Source: Bacillota bacterium
Lineage (GTDB): Bacteria; Bacillota; Clostridia; Acetivibrionales; DSM-1351
Assembly (NCBI GenBank): GCA_023460955.1
Contig: JAEWOH010000043.1
Coordinates: forward strand, 124,001-188,000
Direction of reading: 5' to 3'
DNA length: 64,000 nucleotides
Notes under the pieces: generated by a model
Told to the model about the DNA's origin: nothing
Databases searched by the model: none
Seen by the model: only the letters and a program-made list of their open reading frames with translations
Position numbers and translations under genes: made by a program
In this document: piece by piece, positions 7,933 through 17,610 of the stretch
Numbering within the stretch: the first letter of the stretch is position 1
How the letters are laid out: each line of letters starts with the position of its first letter

Positions 7933-10311
7933 ATGAAAAAAATTGTAAAAACACTACTTATTATCTCTATAATTTTTTCTGTGTTATGGGATGTTTTACC
8001 TGTTAAAGCTTCATCAAATCAAGACCTTGACGTCAAAATAAATGTAGGGTTTAACGGAGCCTATAAAATAGGATATTCTTCACCAGTTAACGTAAATATC
8101 AAAAATAACTTAAAGGATATTGACGGTCAGGTAGAAATCAGGGTACCTAGTTCTCCTGGTAAGTATATGAGCTATGTTAAATCCGTCAGCCTTCAAAAGG
8201 GTTCGGAAAAGTTGATTACAATTAATGTGCCCATCAGTAATGACAATAGGAACAAGTATACAGTGAATATTTATGATGGCCACGAAAAGATTTATGAAGA
8301 TACCGTAACAACTATTGCATCTAATAATGTTACTACTTTTATAGGAATTGTCAGTGACGATTTTGACAGTCTGTCATATATTAACACTGCGCCGGCATCT
8401 CCGGGTGTAACAACCATAACCAAAACAATAAAACTGGATGAAAAGAATTTTCCGGAGGATATCTTTACTTTAAAAGCTTTTAATATCCTCGTTATTAATG
8501 ACTTCGACACCTCCAGATTGAATAAATCTCAGTATGAGGTTTTGAAATTATGGGTAAAAAACGGAGGAACATTAATTATCGGAACCGGGTCCAAATATAA
8601 TAAGACACTTTCTTTGTTTAAAGATAATTTTATTCAGGGCACCCAAGGAAGTGTTAAGGAGATCTCAACCTCTAAAATATATGAACTTGCCACAAACGGC
8701 GACAATAAAAACGAAACCAAACTGGATTTTCTTCAGGTTAAGGTAAAGGACGCTTCAGCAGTTATGCAGGATAGCGGGAATGTTTTGGTTCATGCTTTGC
8801 GAAAAGGTAAGGGTGTAGTTGGCCTGCTTGCATTTGATCTTGGCAAAGCACCGTTTTCAAATTGGAGCAATAATACTGAGTTTATTGAAAAAGTTATTGG
8901 AATGGTCAATCCGGAGATTATTACGGGAAGTACTACATATTCAATTGGCAACTATTTTATGAACAACTCCTATGCTATTAGGGATGTTGTGCAGCAGTTC
9001 TCTGAAATGGCGGCTGCTAAGACCTCCATATACTACCTTATATTATTTATTTATATTTTAGTTGCGGCTCCATTAAGCTATTTTATACTTAAAAGGCTTG
9101 ATAAGCGTGAATGGATGTGGCTTACCGTACCCGTACTGGCAATTGTTTTTGCTGCTCTGGTCTATGTTTCCGGAACTGGAACAAGATTGGGAAAGATAAC
9201 AACGAATATGATTTCATATATTACTCTGGACGATAGTGGGAATGCTTCTACGGATACTTATGTTGGTATTTTAAATACCAACAAGTCTAAGGTGAAAATA
9301 TCCGGACAAAATGGTGAAAGACTACTTCCACTTTACAGCAACTACTATTCGGATCAGCCCTCCGGGAAAGAGGTGCTCGAAGCAACAATCCATTCTGGAG
9401 AGAATGGGGCAGTGGAATATAAAAACAGCAGTATTCTGGAGAATAAAATTGTACAGTTGCAGGAAAATGAAGTAAATCTTGGTAAACTCGAAACAGATTT
9501 AAATATTTCAAACGGAAGAATAACAGGAACTATTAAGAATTCTACCAATATGGATATGCAGGACTGCCTAGTAATCATGCCTGATGGCTACTATAGAATT
9601 GAAACACTGAAGCAGGGTCAGCTGGTAAAGCTGGATTCATCAAAAATATTATCCTACGGTGGTAATATTTATCAGATGATACAGGATTCATATTTTAACA
9701 AGACAAATTCTTCTTCAAACAGTGAAGAGGAAAGAAAAAGAAACCTTGATTTAAGACAGGAAGGAAATATCCTTCAGAGGTTATTTGATTACGGTAATAC
9801 TCAAATTGATGGAATTAAGTTTGTAGGCTTCTCAAAAACTGAAATTCACAAACAGCTGCTTGTAAATGGAGAGCCGGCAAGAAAGCTTGAGAGAAATGTG
9901 GTCATTATTCCAGTAGATGTCAAGTTTACAAAGGATGGGGTAATTGAGTATCCTTTAGGTTTTGTTCCCTATGACGTAAGAAATACAGCTGGACTCAATT
10001 ATGATTTAATCACTAAGAGATTTTTTGGAAACGGGTCTTCTGAAATATTGTACAAGCTTGACACAGATATGATAGTTAATGAAATACAGATTTCAATATC
10101 GACAATTCAGTTTAAAAGTCCAAATAGCAAATCCGGGTACAGTATATTTAACATTAAAGAGAACAAATATGAACCCCTGAACGATATTTTGATATCTGAA
10201 GATAAAATAAAGGATTACTTATCTCCCGAAAATACAGTAAAAATCAAGCTGGAAGTTACTGATGGGGAAATAGGAGTACCCTCTATGGCTGCAAAAGGGA
10301 GGAAAAAATAA
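7933..10311 (+). CDS. Secreted/membrane-anchored protein of the MoxR-VWA operon (GldG-like)
   Basis: A 792-residue protein with an N-terminal signal or anchor (residues 1-28, ending near KASS). An extracellular beta-rich region and a segment like a degenerate glutamine-amidotransferase fold follow (about residues 130-300, with NGGTLIIGTG). Two adjacent membrane spans are near 365-415, and a long polar C-terminal domain comes after them. A GTG at 7912 is in frame, but ATG 7933 begins directly with the signal peptide. It is followed one base later by an ABC ATPase and then a permease, a trio similar in layout to the GldG/GldA/GldF systems. Its role is unknown; involvement in the cell envelope is likely. 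Confidence 0.7.
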   Translation: MKKIVKTLLIISIIFSVLWDVLPVKASSNQDLDVKINVGFNGAYKIGYSSPVNVNIKNNLKDIDGQVEIRVPSSPGKYMSYVKSVSLQKGSEKLITINVPISNDNRNKYTVNIYDGHEKIYEDTVTTIASNNVTTFIGIVSDDFDSLSYINTAPASPGVTTITKTIKLDEKNFPEDIFTLKAFNILVINDFDTSRLNKSQYEVLKLWVKNGGTLIIGTGSKYNKTLSLFKDNFIQGTQGSVKEISTSKIYELATNGDNKNETKLDFLQVKVKDASAVMQDSGNVLVHALRKGKGVVGLLAFDLGKAPFSNWSNNTEFIEKVIGMVNPEIITGSTTYSIGNYFMNNSYAIRDVVQQFSEMAAAKTSIYYLILFIYILVAAPLSYFILKRLDKREWMWLTVPVLAIVFAALVYVSGTGTRLGKITTNMISYITLDDSGNASTDTYVGILNTNKSKVKISGQNGERLLPLYSNYYSDQPSGKEVLEATIHSGENGAVEYKNSSILENKIVQLQENEVNLGKLETDLNISNGRITGTIKNSTNMDMQDCLVIMPDGYYRIETLKQGQLVKLDSSKILSYGGNIYQMIQDSYFNKTNSSSNSEEERKRNLDLRQEGNILQRLFDYGNTQIDGIKFVGFSKTEIHKQLLVNGEPARKLERNVVIIPVDVKFTKDGVIEYPLGFVPYDVRNTAGLNYDLITKRFFGNGSSEILYKLDTDMIVNEIQISISTIQFKSPNSKSGYSIFNIKENKYEPLNDILISEDKIKDYLSPENTVKIKLEVTDGEIGVPSMAAKGRKK

Positions 10312-10312
10312 C

Positions 10313-11248
10313 ATGCTTAAGATAGAGAATTTATTTAAGAATTATGGTAAATTTTGCGCTGTAAATGATTTAAATCTTCATATTCCAAAAGGAGAAATAT
10401 TCGGATTTGTAGGACCTAACGGTGCTGGAAAAACAACTACCATGAGAATAATTTGCGGATTGTTGGACGCAACCTCCGGAAAAGTTTATGCCGACGGGAT
10501 AGATGTAATAAACAAACCAAAGGCACTTAAACGCAGAATTGGTTATATGCCGGACTTCTTTGGTGTGTATGATGATTTAAAGGTAATGGAGTACCTGGAA
10601 TTCTATGCATCAATATATAATATCAAAGGCGCAGAAAGTAAAAAGGTTTGCAGTGATCTGCTTGAACTTGTGGATTTGACCGACAAGGCTGAATTCTATG
10701 TTGACAGCCTGTCAAGAGGTATGAAACAAAGACTTTGTCTTGCCAGAAGCCTGGTCCATAATCCTGATTTACTGATACTTGACGAGCCTGCCTCAGGAAT
10801 GGATCCAAGAGCCAGAATCGAAATGAAGGAAATACTCAGAACCTTAAAAAATATGGGAAAAACCATATTGGTCAGCTCCCATATTTTACCTGAACTTGCA
10901 GAGTTGTGTACTTCCATAGGTATAATCGAAAAGGGCAGAATAGTAATGAGCGGCACAGTCGAAGAGATTACCCGAAAGGTTTACCATACCCAGACAATTA
11001 GGATTAGAGTAATCAATAGGTTGGAAGATACAATAAGAATACTTCAGGAATTTCCGGAAGTGGATGGAGTTAACTCAGTCTCTGAAAATGAGGTTGAGGC
11101 TTCCTTTAAGGGTGATGAAGTATTTATTAATACCATGCTTGTCAGACTAATTCATCAAAATATTCCGGTAACGGCTTTTAACCAGCTGGATGGAAATCTT
11201 GAGGACATATTTATGAAGGTTACAGCAACAGGGGAGGTTAAGCAATGA
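10313..11248 (+). CDS. ABC transporter ATP-binding protein
   Basis: A 311-residue ATPase. Walker A is GPNGAGKT near residue 37, the signature is LSRGMKQR near 138, and Walker B is LLILDEPASG near 155, followed by SSHIL. An extra C-terminal domain of about 80 residues is typical of CcmA/NatA/GldA-type subunits. The gene starts one base after the preceding stop, with GGGAGG upstream, and overlaps the next gene by four bases (ATGA). This tight coupling shows a dedicated complex with the permease that follows. Confidence 0.9.
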   Translation: MLKIENLFKNYGKFCAVNDLNLHIPKGEIFGFVGPNGAGKTTTMRIICGLLDATSGKVYADGIDVINKPKALKRRIGYMPDFFGVYDDLKVMEYLEFYASIYNIKGAESKKVCSDLLELVDLTDKAEFYVDSLSRGMKQRLCLARSLVHNPDLLILDEPASGMDPRARIEMKEILRTLKNMGKTILVSSHILPELAELCTSIGIIEKGRIVMSGTVEEITRKVYHTQTIRIRVINRLEDTIRILQEFPEVDGVNSVSENEVEASFKGDEVFINTMLVRLIHQNIPVTAFNQLDGNLEDIFMKVTATGEVKQ

Positions 11249-12138
11249 GTATAAAAACAGAAAAAAGACAACTCAGAATAAATCCGGTGCTTTTAAAAGA
11301 ACTTAAGGTTAAAATGAGGAGCTGGAAAGCTGCCATTCTGATCGGTACCTATAATCTTGTACTTCTTTTGCTTACAATATTTATAATGAGGCTCACAATA
11401 AATAATGATATAGGAACTCCTACACAGTCAACAATATTTAGTACTTATGCTTTTCTTATTGCAGCACAGTTCGGACTTATTGTACTGATAGCACCTGCAT
11501 TGACAGCCGGTGCAATTTCCGGTGAAAGAGAAAAACAGACACTTGATATTTTGTTATCTACAACGTTAAATCATGGCTCAATTATTACAGGAAAATTGTT
11601 CTCATCATTAAGTCAGATTATTTTACTGCTGGTTTCTTCAATACCAGTTTTTTCAATAATATTCCTGTATGGAGGTATCGGGCTGGTTCAGCTGCTGCAG
11701 ACTTATCTGTTTTTTATTGTAGTTGCGGTAACTCTTGGAAGCATAGGTATTTTCTTTTCCACATTTATTAAGAAAAGTACGGCAGCAAACGTTTTAAGCT
11801 ATTCAGTTGTTGTATTTCTGGGCATTGGTACTATTCTGATTTCAGTGTTCTATACTCAGCTTTTTATTGTGCCTAACTATACAACAAAACCTTATGACGG
11901 AACCTTCTGGTTGTATAACATAAATCCGGGTGTAGCTCTGATATCTCTGGTTGTTGATCAGTTCCAGTCAGGAGCCGGAAGGCTATTCCCTGGGTTGACA
12001 TTGAATATTCAGAGTGGAAAACTCCATCTCTGGCATATCAACGTGATTTTTAACATGATTCTTTCTGCAGTATTGCTGCTTTTAAGCGCAATTAAGCTTA
12101 ATCCTGTAAAGAAAAAGCTATTTACAAGGAGCAAGTGA
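11245..12138 (+). CDS. ABC-2 type permease
   Basis: A 297-residue protein with about six membrane spans. It contains the stretch GAISGEREKQTLDILLSTTL near residue 90, which is characteristic of ABC-2 permeases of the NatB/GldF type. The ATG overlaps the stop of the ATPase gene by four bases, and its own stop overlaps the next start (TGATG). It is therefore translationally coupled on both sides. The transported molecule is unknown. Confidence 0.88.
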   Translation: MSIKTEKRQLRINPVLLKELKVKMRSWKAAILIGTYNLVLLLLTIFIMRLTINNDIGTPTQSTIFSTYAFLIAAQFGLIVLIAPALTAGAISGEREKQTLDILLSTTLNHGSIITGKLFSSLSQIILLLVSSIPVFSIIFLYGGIGLVQLLQTYLFFIVVAVTLGSIGIFFSTFIKKSTAANVLSYSVVVFLGIGTILISVFYTQLFIVPNYTTKPYDGTFWLYNINPGVALISLVVDQFQSGAGRLFPGLTLNIQSGKLHLWHINVIFNMILSAVLLLLSAIKLNPVKKKLFTRSK

Positions 12139-13742
12139 TGGAATATATAAAACCTTACAGCCAAATAGCAAAGACAATAGGAAAAGCACGATGGAGAATA
12201 ATATTTGGTAAAATACTTCACAATGCTGTTTTAGGTTTATCTGCAGCATTGGTAATAGGTATAGTGATGGGAATGCTCTCCCGGATAATCCCGATTTTCC
12301 AGGTATATGTAAAATGGGGATATATAAGTGTTGCTGTTTTGATATTATCTTTGTTGGCTGTTGCACTATTTTTCCCAAAAAAGAGAGAGATTGCAAAGTT
12401 ATTGGATTCCTTTGGACTTCAGGAGAGACTAGTTACTTCTCTTGAGCTTGAGAATCAAAGTTCCGAATATAAGGAGCTCTTGCTTAACGATACTGTAAGC
12501 AAGCTTGAAACAATAAATTTTAAGGAAAAGATAAGGATAATCCCACAAAAAACAATTTTAATAATACTTATTGTTCTGATCGCCCTATTTGGTATTTCGC
12601 TGCTGCTGCCGCAGCCTTTACTGGACGAAGCCCAGCAGGCTCACGAATTGAGTACTTATAAAAAGGAACAGAAAAAGAAGGTTGAGCAGGCTGAAAAGGA
12701 AATCAAAGATAACAAAGCTCTTTCAGAAGCGCAAAAAAAAGACCTTCTTGCAAAGCTTGCAGCATTAAAGCTTGATCTAAAAAAAGCCAAGGAAACGAAG
12801 GATGTTGATAAGGCATTGGATAAGCTGGCGAAAAAGCTTGAGCAGAAAATTGACAAGACTAAAGAGACAGATATGAAAAATCTGGCCGAGAAATTAGCTT
12901 CTAATAAAAACACAAAGGCTTTAGCAGATGCATTGAAGTCACAAAAGCCTGAGGATATTAAAAAAGAAATGGAAAGTTTGAAGCAAAAGGCTAAAACCAT
13001 GAGTGCGTCCGATAAGAGCAATTTAAAGGACACACTTTCCAAGGCTGCTCAATCTGTTAATGACAACGAACTTAAGGAGAGTTTAAACGGACTTGGGGAG
13101 GCTTTGAGCAATGGTAATGAGAGTGCCATTAATTCAAGTATGGACAAACTCAACGGAACCTTGAGCAAAAATATATCACAACAGAATATGAATGCCGCAT
13201 TGGCTCAGGCTCAAAACAGAGTACAACCGAGCTCAGCAAACGCTCAAGGACAAAATCAACAAGGCCAAAATCAGCAGGGGCAAAACCCTGGACAGGGTCA
13301 AGGTCAAGGCCAGGGACAAGGCGCAGGTAGTGGACAAGGTCAGGGACAAGGCCAAGGACAGGGCCAAGGTAAAGGAGCCGGAGGAAGTGGTGCCGGCAGT
13401 GGCTCCGGAAATGGTGACGGAGGTATTACCCCATACGGGCAGGGTGGAATAGCAAACAAACCTCCCGCGCCCGGAAAGGAAAAAGAATACGAAAAGGTAT
13501 TTACACCCTCAAGGTTGGGCGGACAGGGAGAAGCTTCCGTTATTACAGGTAAGGGAAATAATTCGGGTAAAAGCGAGACAGCAATTACAAATGATGCCGG
13601 AGCCTCTTTAGGAGAGCTTCAACCGTACAATCAGGTAGTTGGGGAGTACAGCGATAAAGCTATTGAAAGTATGGGGAATGCATCAATTCCCGGAGGTATG
13701 GAAGATATAATAAAAGACTATTTTTCATCTCTTCAGGACTAA
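12138..13742 (+). CDS. Membrane protein with coiled coil and Gln-Gly repeat
   Basis: A 534-residue protein. Two membrane spans lie near residues 30-80 and a third near 140-160. A highly charged Lys/Glu/Ala coiled coil runs from about 170 to 300. A low-complexity block of Gln-Gly repeats (about 370-430) turns into Gly/Ser-rich sequence and then a mixed tail. Its position before MoxR resembles DUF4175-type proteins of Bat-like operons. ATG 12138 has AAGGAG seven bases upstream and overlaps the previous stop. The repeat looks like an extended flexible linker. The function is unknown. Confidence 0.75.
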   Translation: MEYIKPYSQIAKTIGKARWRIIFGKILHNAVLGLSAALVIGIVMGMLSRIIPIFQVYVKWGYISVAVLILSLLAVALFFPKKREIAKLLDSFGLQERLVTSLELENQSSEYKELLLNDTVSKLETINFKEKIRIIPQKTILIILIVLIALFGISLLLPQPLLDEAQQAHELSTYKKEQKKKVEQAEKEIKDNKALSEAQKKDLLAKLAALKLDLKKAKETKDVDKALDKLAKKLEQKIDKTKETDMKNLAEKLASNKNTKALADALKSQKPEDIKKEMESLKQKAKTMSASDKSNLKDTLSKAAQSVNDNELKESLNGLGEALSNGNESAINSSMDKLNGTLSKNISQQNMNAALAQAQNRVQPSSANAQGQNQQGQNQQGQNPGQGQGQGQGQGAGSGQGQGQGQGQGQGKGAGGSGAGSGSGNGDGGITPYGQGGIANKPPAPGKEKEYEKVFTPSRLGGQGEASVITGKGNNSGKSETAITNDAGASLGELQPYNQVVGEYSDKAIESMGNASIPGGMEDIIKDYFSSLQD

Positions 13743-13851
13743 GGCAAAGAATACTTTTGCTCAAACATGGAACTCTTTGCATCTAAAAACCCGCGATGAG
13801 GCTTTTTATTATTAATTAATGTGCGCGCTTAGCGCTTAGATAGGAGTGTTT

Positions 13852-14841
13852 ATGGACGATAAAGAAATAATCAATGTAGTGAATACAATAAAGTCTGTGG
13901 AAAACGAGGTTGGTAAGGCAATCATAGGTCAGAAGGATGTTATCAGACAGGTACTCATTGCAATTTTTACAGGTGGAAATGTTCTGCTTGAAGGCTCACC
14001 TGGGTTAGGAAAAACACAACTTGTTAAAACCTTGGCTAAGGTTTTGGATCTCTCGTTTTCAAGGATACAGTTCACTCCTGACCTTATGCCTGCTGACGTT
14101 GCCGGTACAAATATAATTATGAAGGATGAGAAGGGCAACAGTAAGTTCGAGTTCCAACGAGGTCCTGTATTTGCAAATATGGTATTGGCCGATGAAATTA
14201 ACAGAGCGACTCCAAAGACCCAATCCGCGCTGCTGGAAGCCATGCAGGAGCACACTGTTACTGTTGGAAACAGCACTTATCAGCTGGAGGAACCTTTTAT
14301 GGTGCTGGCAACACAAAATCCACTTGAAAACGAAGGCACTTATCCTTTGCCAGAGGCACAGCTGGATAGATTTCTTTTCAAGCTTATGGTTCCTTATCCG
14401 AACCTGGAAGAGTTAAAAGGTATAATAGGAGTAACTGTAAATAATCAAACCAGTGAATTGCAAAAAATAATTAATAAATCTCAAATACTTGAAATAAGGG
14501 ATATTCTCAAACAGGTTCCAATGTCAAAAACTGTTGAGGAATATGCACTCAAGGTAGTTTTAGCAACACACGCGGATTTTGATAAAGCTCCTGAATTATC
14601 CAAAAAGTATATCAGATATGGCGCAAGCCCGAGAGCTGCACAGGCTATCATTTCAACAGCCAGGGTGAGGGCAGTTATGGAAGGTCGGTATAATGTGGCC
14701 TTTGATGATATAAAGTATGTTGCCCCTTCAGCTCTGAGGCACAGGTTCTTTATGAATTTTGATGCTGTTGCTGATGGTATTACACCTGAGCAGATCATTG
14801 ATGAAATTCTGCTAAGTCAGCTTGACAATGCGAAAGTATAG
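13852..14841 (+). CDS. MoxR-family AAA+ ATPase
   Basis: A 329-residue ATPase. Walker A is GSPGLGKT near residue 47, Walker B is VLADEINRA near 111, and the sensor ATQNP is near 154, all typical of MoxR. MoxR proteins work as chaperone-like remodelling ATPases together with VWA-domain partners, which here are encoded just downstream. The start is ATG 13852 with GGAG five bases upstream. About 110 bases separate it from the previous gene, a gap holding a small weak hairpin near 13789-13810, so an internal promoter is possible. Confidence 0.92.
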   Translation: MDDKEIINVVNTIKSVENEVGKAIIGQKDVIRQVLIAIFTGGNVLLEGSPGLGKTQLVKTLAKVLDLSFSRIQFTPDLMPADVAGTNIIMKDEKGNSKFEFQRGPVFANMVLADEINRATPKTQSALLEAMQEHTVTVGNSTYQLEEPFMVLATQNPLENEGTYPLPEAQLDRFLFKLMVPYPNLEELKGIIGVTVNNQTSELQKIINKSQILEIRDILKQVPMSKTVEEYALKVVLATHADFDKAPELSKKYIRYGASPRAAQAIISTARVRAVMEGRYNVAFDDIKYVAPSALRHRFFMNFDAVADGITPEQIIDEILLSQLDNAKV

Positions 14842-14856
14842 GAAATGGAGCTTGTA

Positions 14857-15729
14857 ATGAAAGAAAAGGTATTTGACGAAGACTTTTACAGAAAGCTTGA
14901 AAGTATTTCAATTAAGGCTCGAATGACGCTGACCGAAGGAGCTGCCGGAGGAAGAAAGTCAAAGGCAAAGGGCAGTTCGGTGGAATTTTCTGACTTCAGA
15001 GAATATACGCCGGGTGATGATTTCAGAAGAATTGACTGGAATGCATATGGCCGATTTGACAGACTGTTTTTGAGGCTCTTTATGGAAGAAAGAGAAGCCC
15101 TTATAAACATTTTTTGTGACTGCAGCAGATCAATGGACTTCGGTGAGAAGAACAAGGGAGCTATGTCCATGAGAATTGCAGCAATATTGTCTTATCTTGC
15201 ACTTAACAATCTGGATAGAGTATGTCTTAATAAGCTTTCACAAAATTCTGTAATTCCATCTCCCTCATTTATGGGTAAAAGCTCCTTTCAAAAGGCGTTG
15301 AGATTCCTAGAGTCAGGCGATTTTATCGGGAATACAAATCTTTCTGATTGTATTAAAAGAAAAGAGCTTAAAAGTAGGGGTATTTCTGTAGTAATTTCTG
15401 ATTTTTTTACTGCGGGATCAATTGAGGAGTTGATAAAATATCTCGCCTTTAAAAAGCAACAGATTATTTTGATACAAGTCTTAAGTAAGGATGAGGTAGA
15501 ACCACAGCTTGGAGGGCAAGTCCGTCTTGTGGACAGCGAAACTGCTGATGAAATGAATCTGACTATAACGCCCAAGCTGTTAAAAGCTTATGAGATAAAG
15601 CTAAAAAGTCTTCAGAACGGTATTAAAACTGCCGTAAAGAAATACGGAGGAGCGTTTTTTCAAATTTCCACCTCCGACAGTCTTGAAAAGATAGTATTTG
15701 AGGATTTCGCCAGAGAGGGGATAGTATAG
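14857..15729 (+). CDS. DUF58 protein
   Basis: A 290-residue protein of the DUF58 family, which regularly accompanies MoxR. The defining motif GSSVEFSDFREYTPGDDFRRIDW is present near residues 41-63 (quoted as one signature; key residues are the Arg and Asp pairs). A VWA-like fold follows, with DCSRSMDFG around 88. The gene starts 15 bases after moxR; ATG 14857 has GGAG six bases upstream. It probably acts at the membrane as the MoxR partner. Confidence 0.9.
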   Translation: MKEKVFDEDFYRKLESISIKARMTLTEGAAGGRKSKAKGSSVEFSDFREYTPGDDFRRIDWNAYGRFDRLFLRLFMEEREALINIFCDCSRSMDFGEKNKGAMSMRIAAILSYLALNNLDRVCLNKLSQNSVIPSPSFMGKSSFQKALRFLESGDFIGNTNLSDCIKRKELKSRGISVVISDFFTAGSIEELIKYLAFKKQQIILIQVLSKDEVEPQLGGQVRLVDSETADEMNLTITPKLLKAYEIKLKSLQNGIKTAVKKYGGAFFQISTSDSLEKIVFEDFAREGIV

Positions 15730-15735
15730 TAACTT

Positions 15736-17577
15736 ATGAAATTAATATATCCTAATGGCTTGTGGTTTTTATTTTTAATACCTGTCTTTGTTTTAATGTA
15801 TATTTTAAAACAGAGGTATGAAGAAAGAAGGATATCAAGTCTCTATTTATGGCAGCAGGTTGTAATGGACCTGGATGCAACCACCCCTTTTCAGAGATTA
15901 AAGAAGAATCTGTTGTTTTTCTTGCAGCTGTTAATATTACTCTTATGTATTTTTGCATTGACTAACCCTCTTTTATGGTGGAAAGATAACAATTTTGAAA
16001 ATGTTGTTATAGTAGTAGATGCAACAGGGAGTATGAGCGGTCTGGGAGAAAAGGAGCAGAAACTTGAGGAAGCAAAGGTTAAGGCTGGGGAATTAATAAA
16101 TTCACTTTCCTCGAGTACCAGGATGACTCTTGTATCGGCTTCCAGAAATATAAAAGTGGAATTAAGCGGAAGTACTGATAAAAAGGAGTTTGTTAGCAAA
16201 CTTGAGGAGATTAAGCCAACAAATAGTGCAGGCAATATTGAAGATTCGTATTCACTTATAAAGGCAATGTGTGACCAGCTTCAAAGTTATAAAGTAGTGT
16301 ACTTTACAGATCAAAGTATAAATATGAAAGAGCTAAATGGAGAAGTAGTGGAAATAGGCACGCAAAGGCCTAATGTCAGTCTTGACTATATAGCCGAAGC
16401 CCGGGCAGGCAAAGAGCTAAAGGTTATGATCAGGGCAACAAATCACGGCAGTGAAAAAGTGAATACAGAAATATGTCTATACGGCGAAGAAAAGCTTATT
16501 TCAATTAAGAATGAAGAATTGAAGGCTTTCGAAACGAAAACAGTTTATTTTGATAATGTACCTGACGGCAGCAAATATATTTACGGGGAGCTTTCTGAAG
16601 ATGACGGACTGCTGGAGGACAACAGAATTTATTCAGTAATAAAGCAGACGGAATCCAAAAAAGTACTTCTCTCTACAGAGCAGAACATATTCCTTGAAAA
16701 AGCATTAAACACACTAAGAGATATAGAACTATTCAAGTCTCTTCCCGATGAAGAGATAAAAGAGGATTTCGATCTTTATATCCTTGACGGAGACTATAAA
16801 GGAAAGCTGCCAGCGAAAGGAAATATACTATTTCTTAATCCTCAGACAAATAATAATTTTTTTAAGGTCGGAGAGGAGATTGTGGGTGGAAAAGCTGCTA
16901 TTACAACACATGCCGTCACCAAATATATGAATAACAGTGATTTTGTTATTTCAAACTTTAATCTGATTGTAATGCCCTATTGGGGCAGCCCACTGATCAA
17001 GGTGGAGGAAAAGACGGCAGCTTTTGCAGGTGATTTTAAAGGCCAGAAAGTGGCTGTATTAGGGTTTGATATTCATAATTCCGATTTTCCTTTGACTATG
17101 GAATTTCCGATTTTTATAAATAATTTGATATCTTATCTGGTGGACAGAGACACAATGACCAATACTACTTACAACTGCGGGGACAGCCTGGAGATAACAC
17201 CTCTTCCAGAAACTGAAAAACTCTATATTGACGAACCGGATGGGAAGAGAACTGAATTTGATTCGAAATTTCCAGTGAAAACCTTTGAAAGCACATATTC
17301 AACGGGAATTTATAAGATAACCCAGCTTTCGGGTAACAAGCAGCATCAAAAAATGGTTTCAGTTAATTTTCCGGTTTCAGAAAGTGGCCCCACCGACACA
17401 ATTTCAGACATAAACTCAGAAAATGAAAATAATCAAGCTGCTTCCGGAAAAGGAAATAATACTGAAAATTCATCAAAAAACAGAGGCGGTTTTAATCTGT
17501 TGAATTTATTACTTTTAACTGCTTTAATCATTATGGGCCTGGAATGGGTAACGTATGTTCGACAATATCGTATCTAA
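15736..17577 (+). CDS. BatA-type membrane protein with VWA domain
   Basis: A 613-residue protein with the BatA-type N-terminus: PNGLWFLFLIPVFVLMYIL near residue 5 and a second span near 55-75. A von Willebrand A domain follows with the metal site DATGSMS near 95. A large extracytoplasmic region comes next, then a polar Asn/Ser-rich linker and one C-terminal span near 590. It begins six bases after the DUF58 gene. In Bat systems such proteins work with MoxR at the cell envelope. Confidence 0.85.
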   Translation: MKLIYPNGLWFLFLIPVFVLMYILKQRYEERRISSLYLWQQVVMDLDATTPFQRLKKNLLFFLQLLILLLCIFALTNPLLWWKDNNFENVVIVVDATGSMSGLGEKEQKLEEAKVKAGELINSLSSSTRMTLVSASRNIKVELSGSTDKKEFVSKLEEIKPTNSAGNIEDSYSLIKAMCDQLQSYKVVYFTDQSINMKELNGEVVEIGTQRPNVSLDYIAEARAGKELKVMIRATNHGSEKVNTEICLYGEEKLISIKNEELKAFETKTVYFDNVPDGSKYIYGELSEDDGLLEDNRIYSVIKQTESKKVLLSTEQNIFLEKALNTLRDIELFKSLPDEEIKEDFDLYILDGDYKGKLPAKGNILFLNPQTNNNFFKVGEEIVGGKAAITTHAVTKYMNNSDFVISNFNLIVMPYWGSPLIKVEEKTAAFAGDFKGQKVAVLGFDIHNSDFPLTMEFPIFINNLISYLVDRDTMTNTTYNCGDSLEITPLPETEKLYIDEPDGKRTEFDSKFPVKTFESTYSTGIYKITQLSGNKQHQKMVSVNFPVSESGPTDTISDINSENENNQAASGKGNNTENSSKNRGGFNLLNLLLLTALIIMGLEWVTYVRQYRI

Positions 17578-17610
17578 AGACTAAATGGGACAAAAGAAAG
17601 GAATTAAAAT

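Noticed and set aside
13192..13452. A Lys/Val-rich frame in the Gln-Gly repeat region
   Set aside because: It is a frame-shifted reading of the same repeat DNA.
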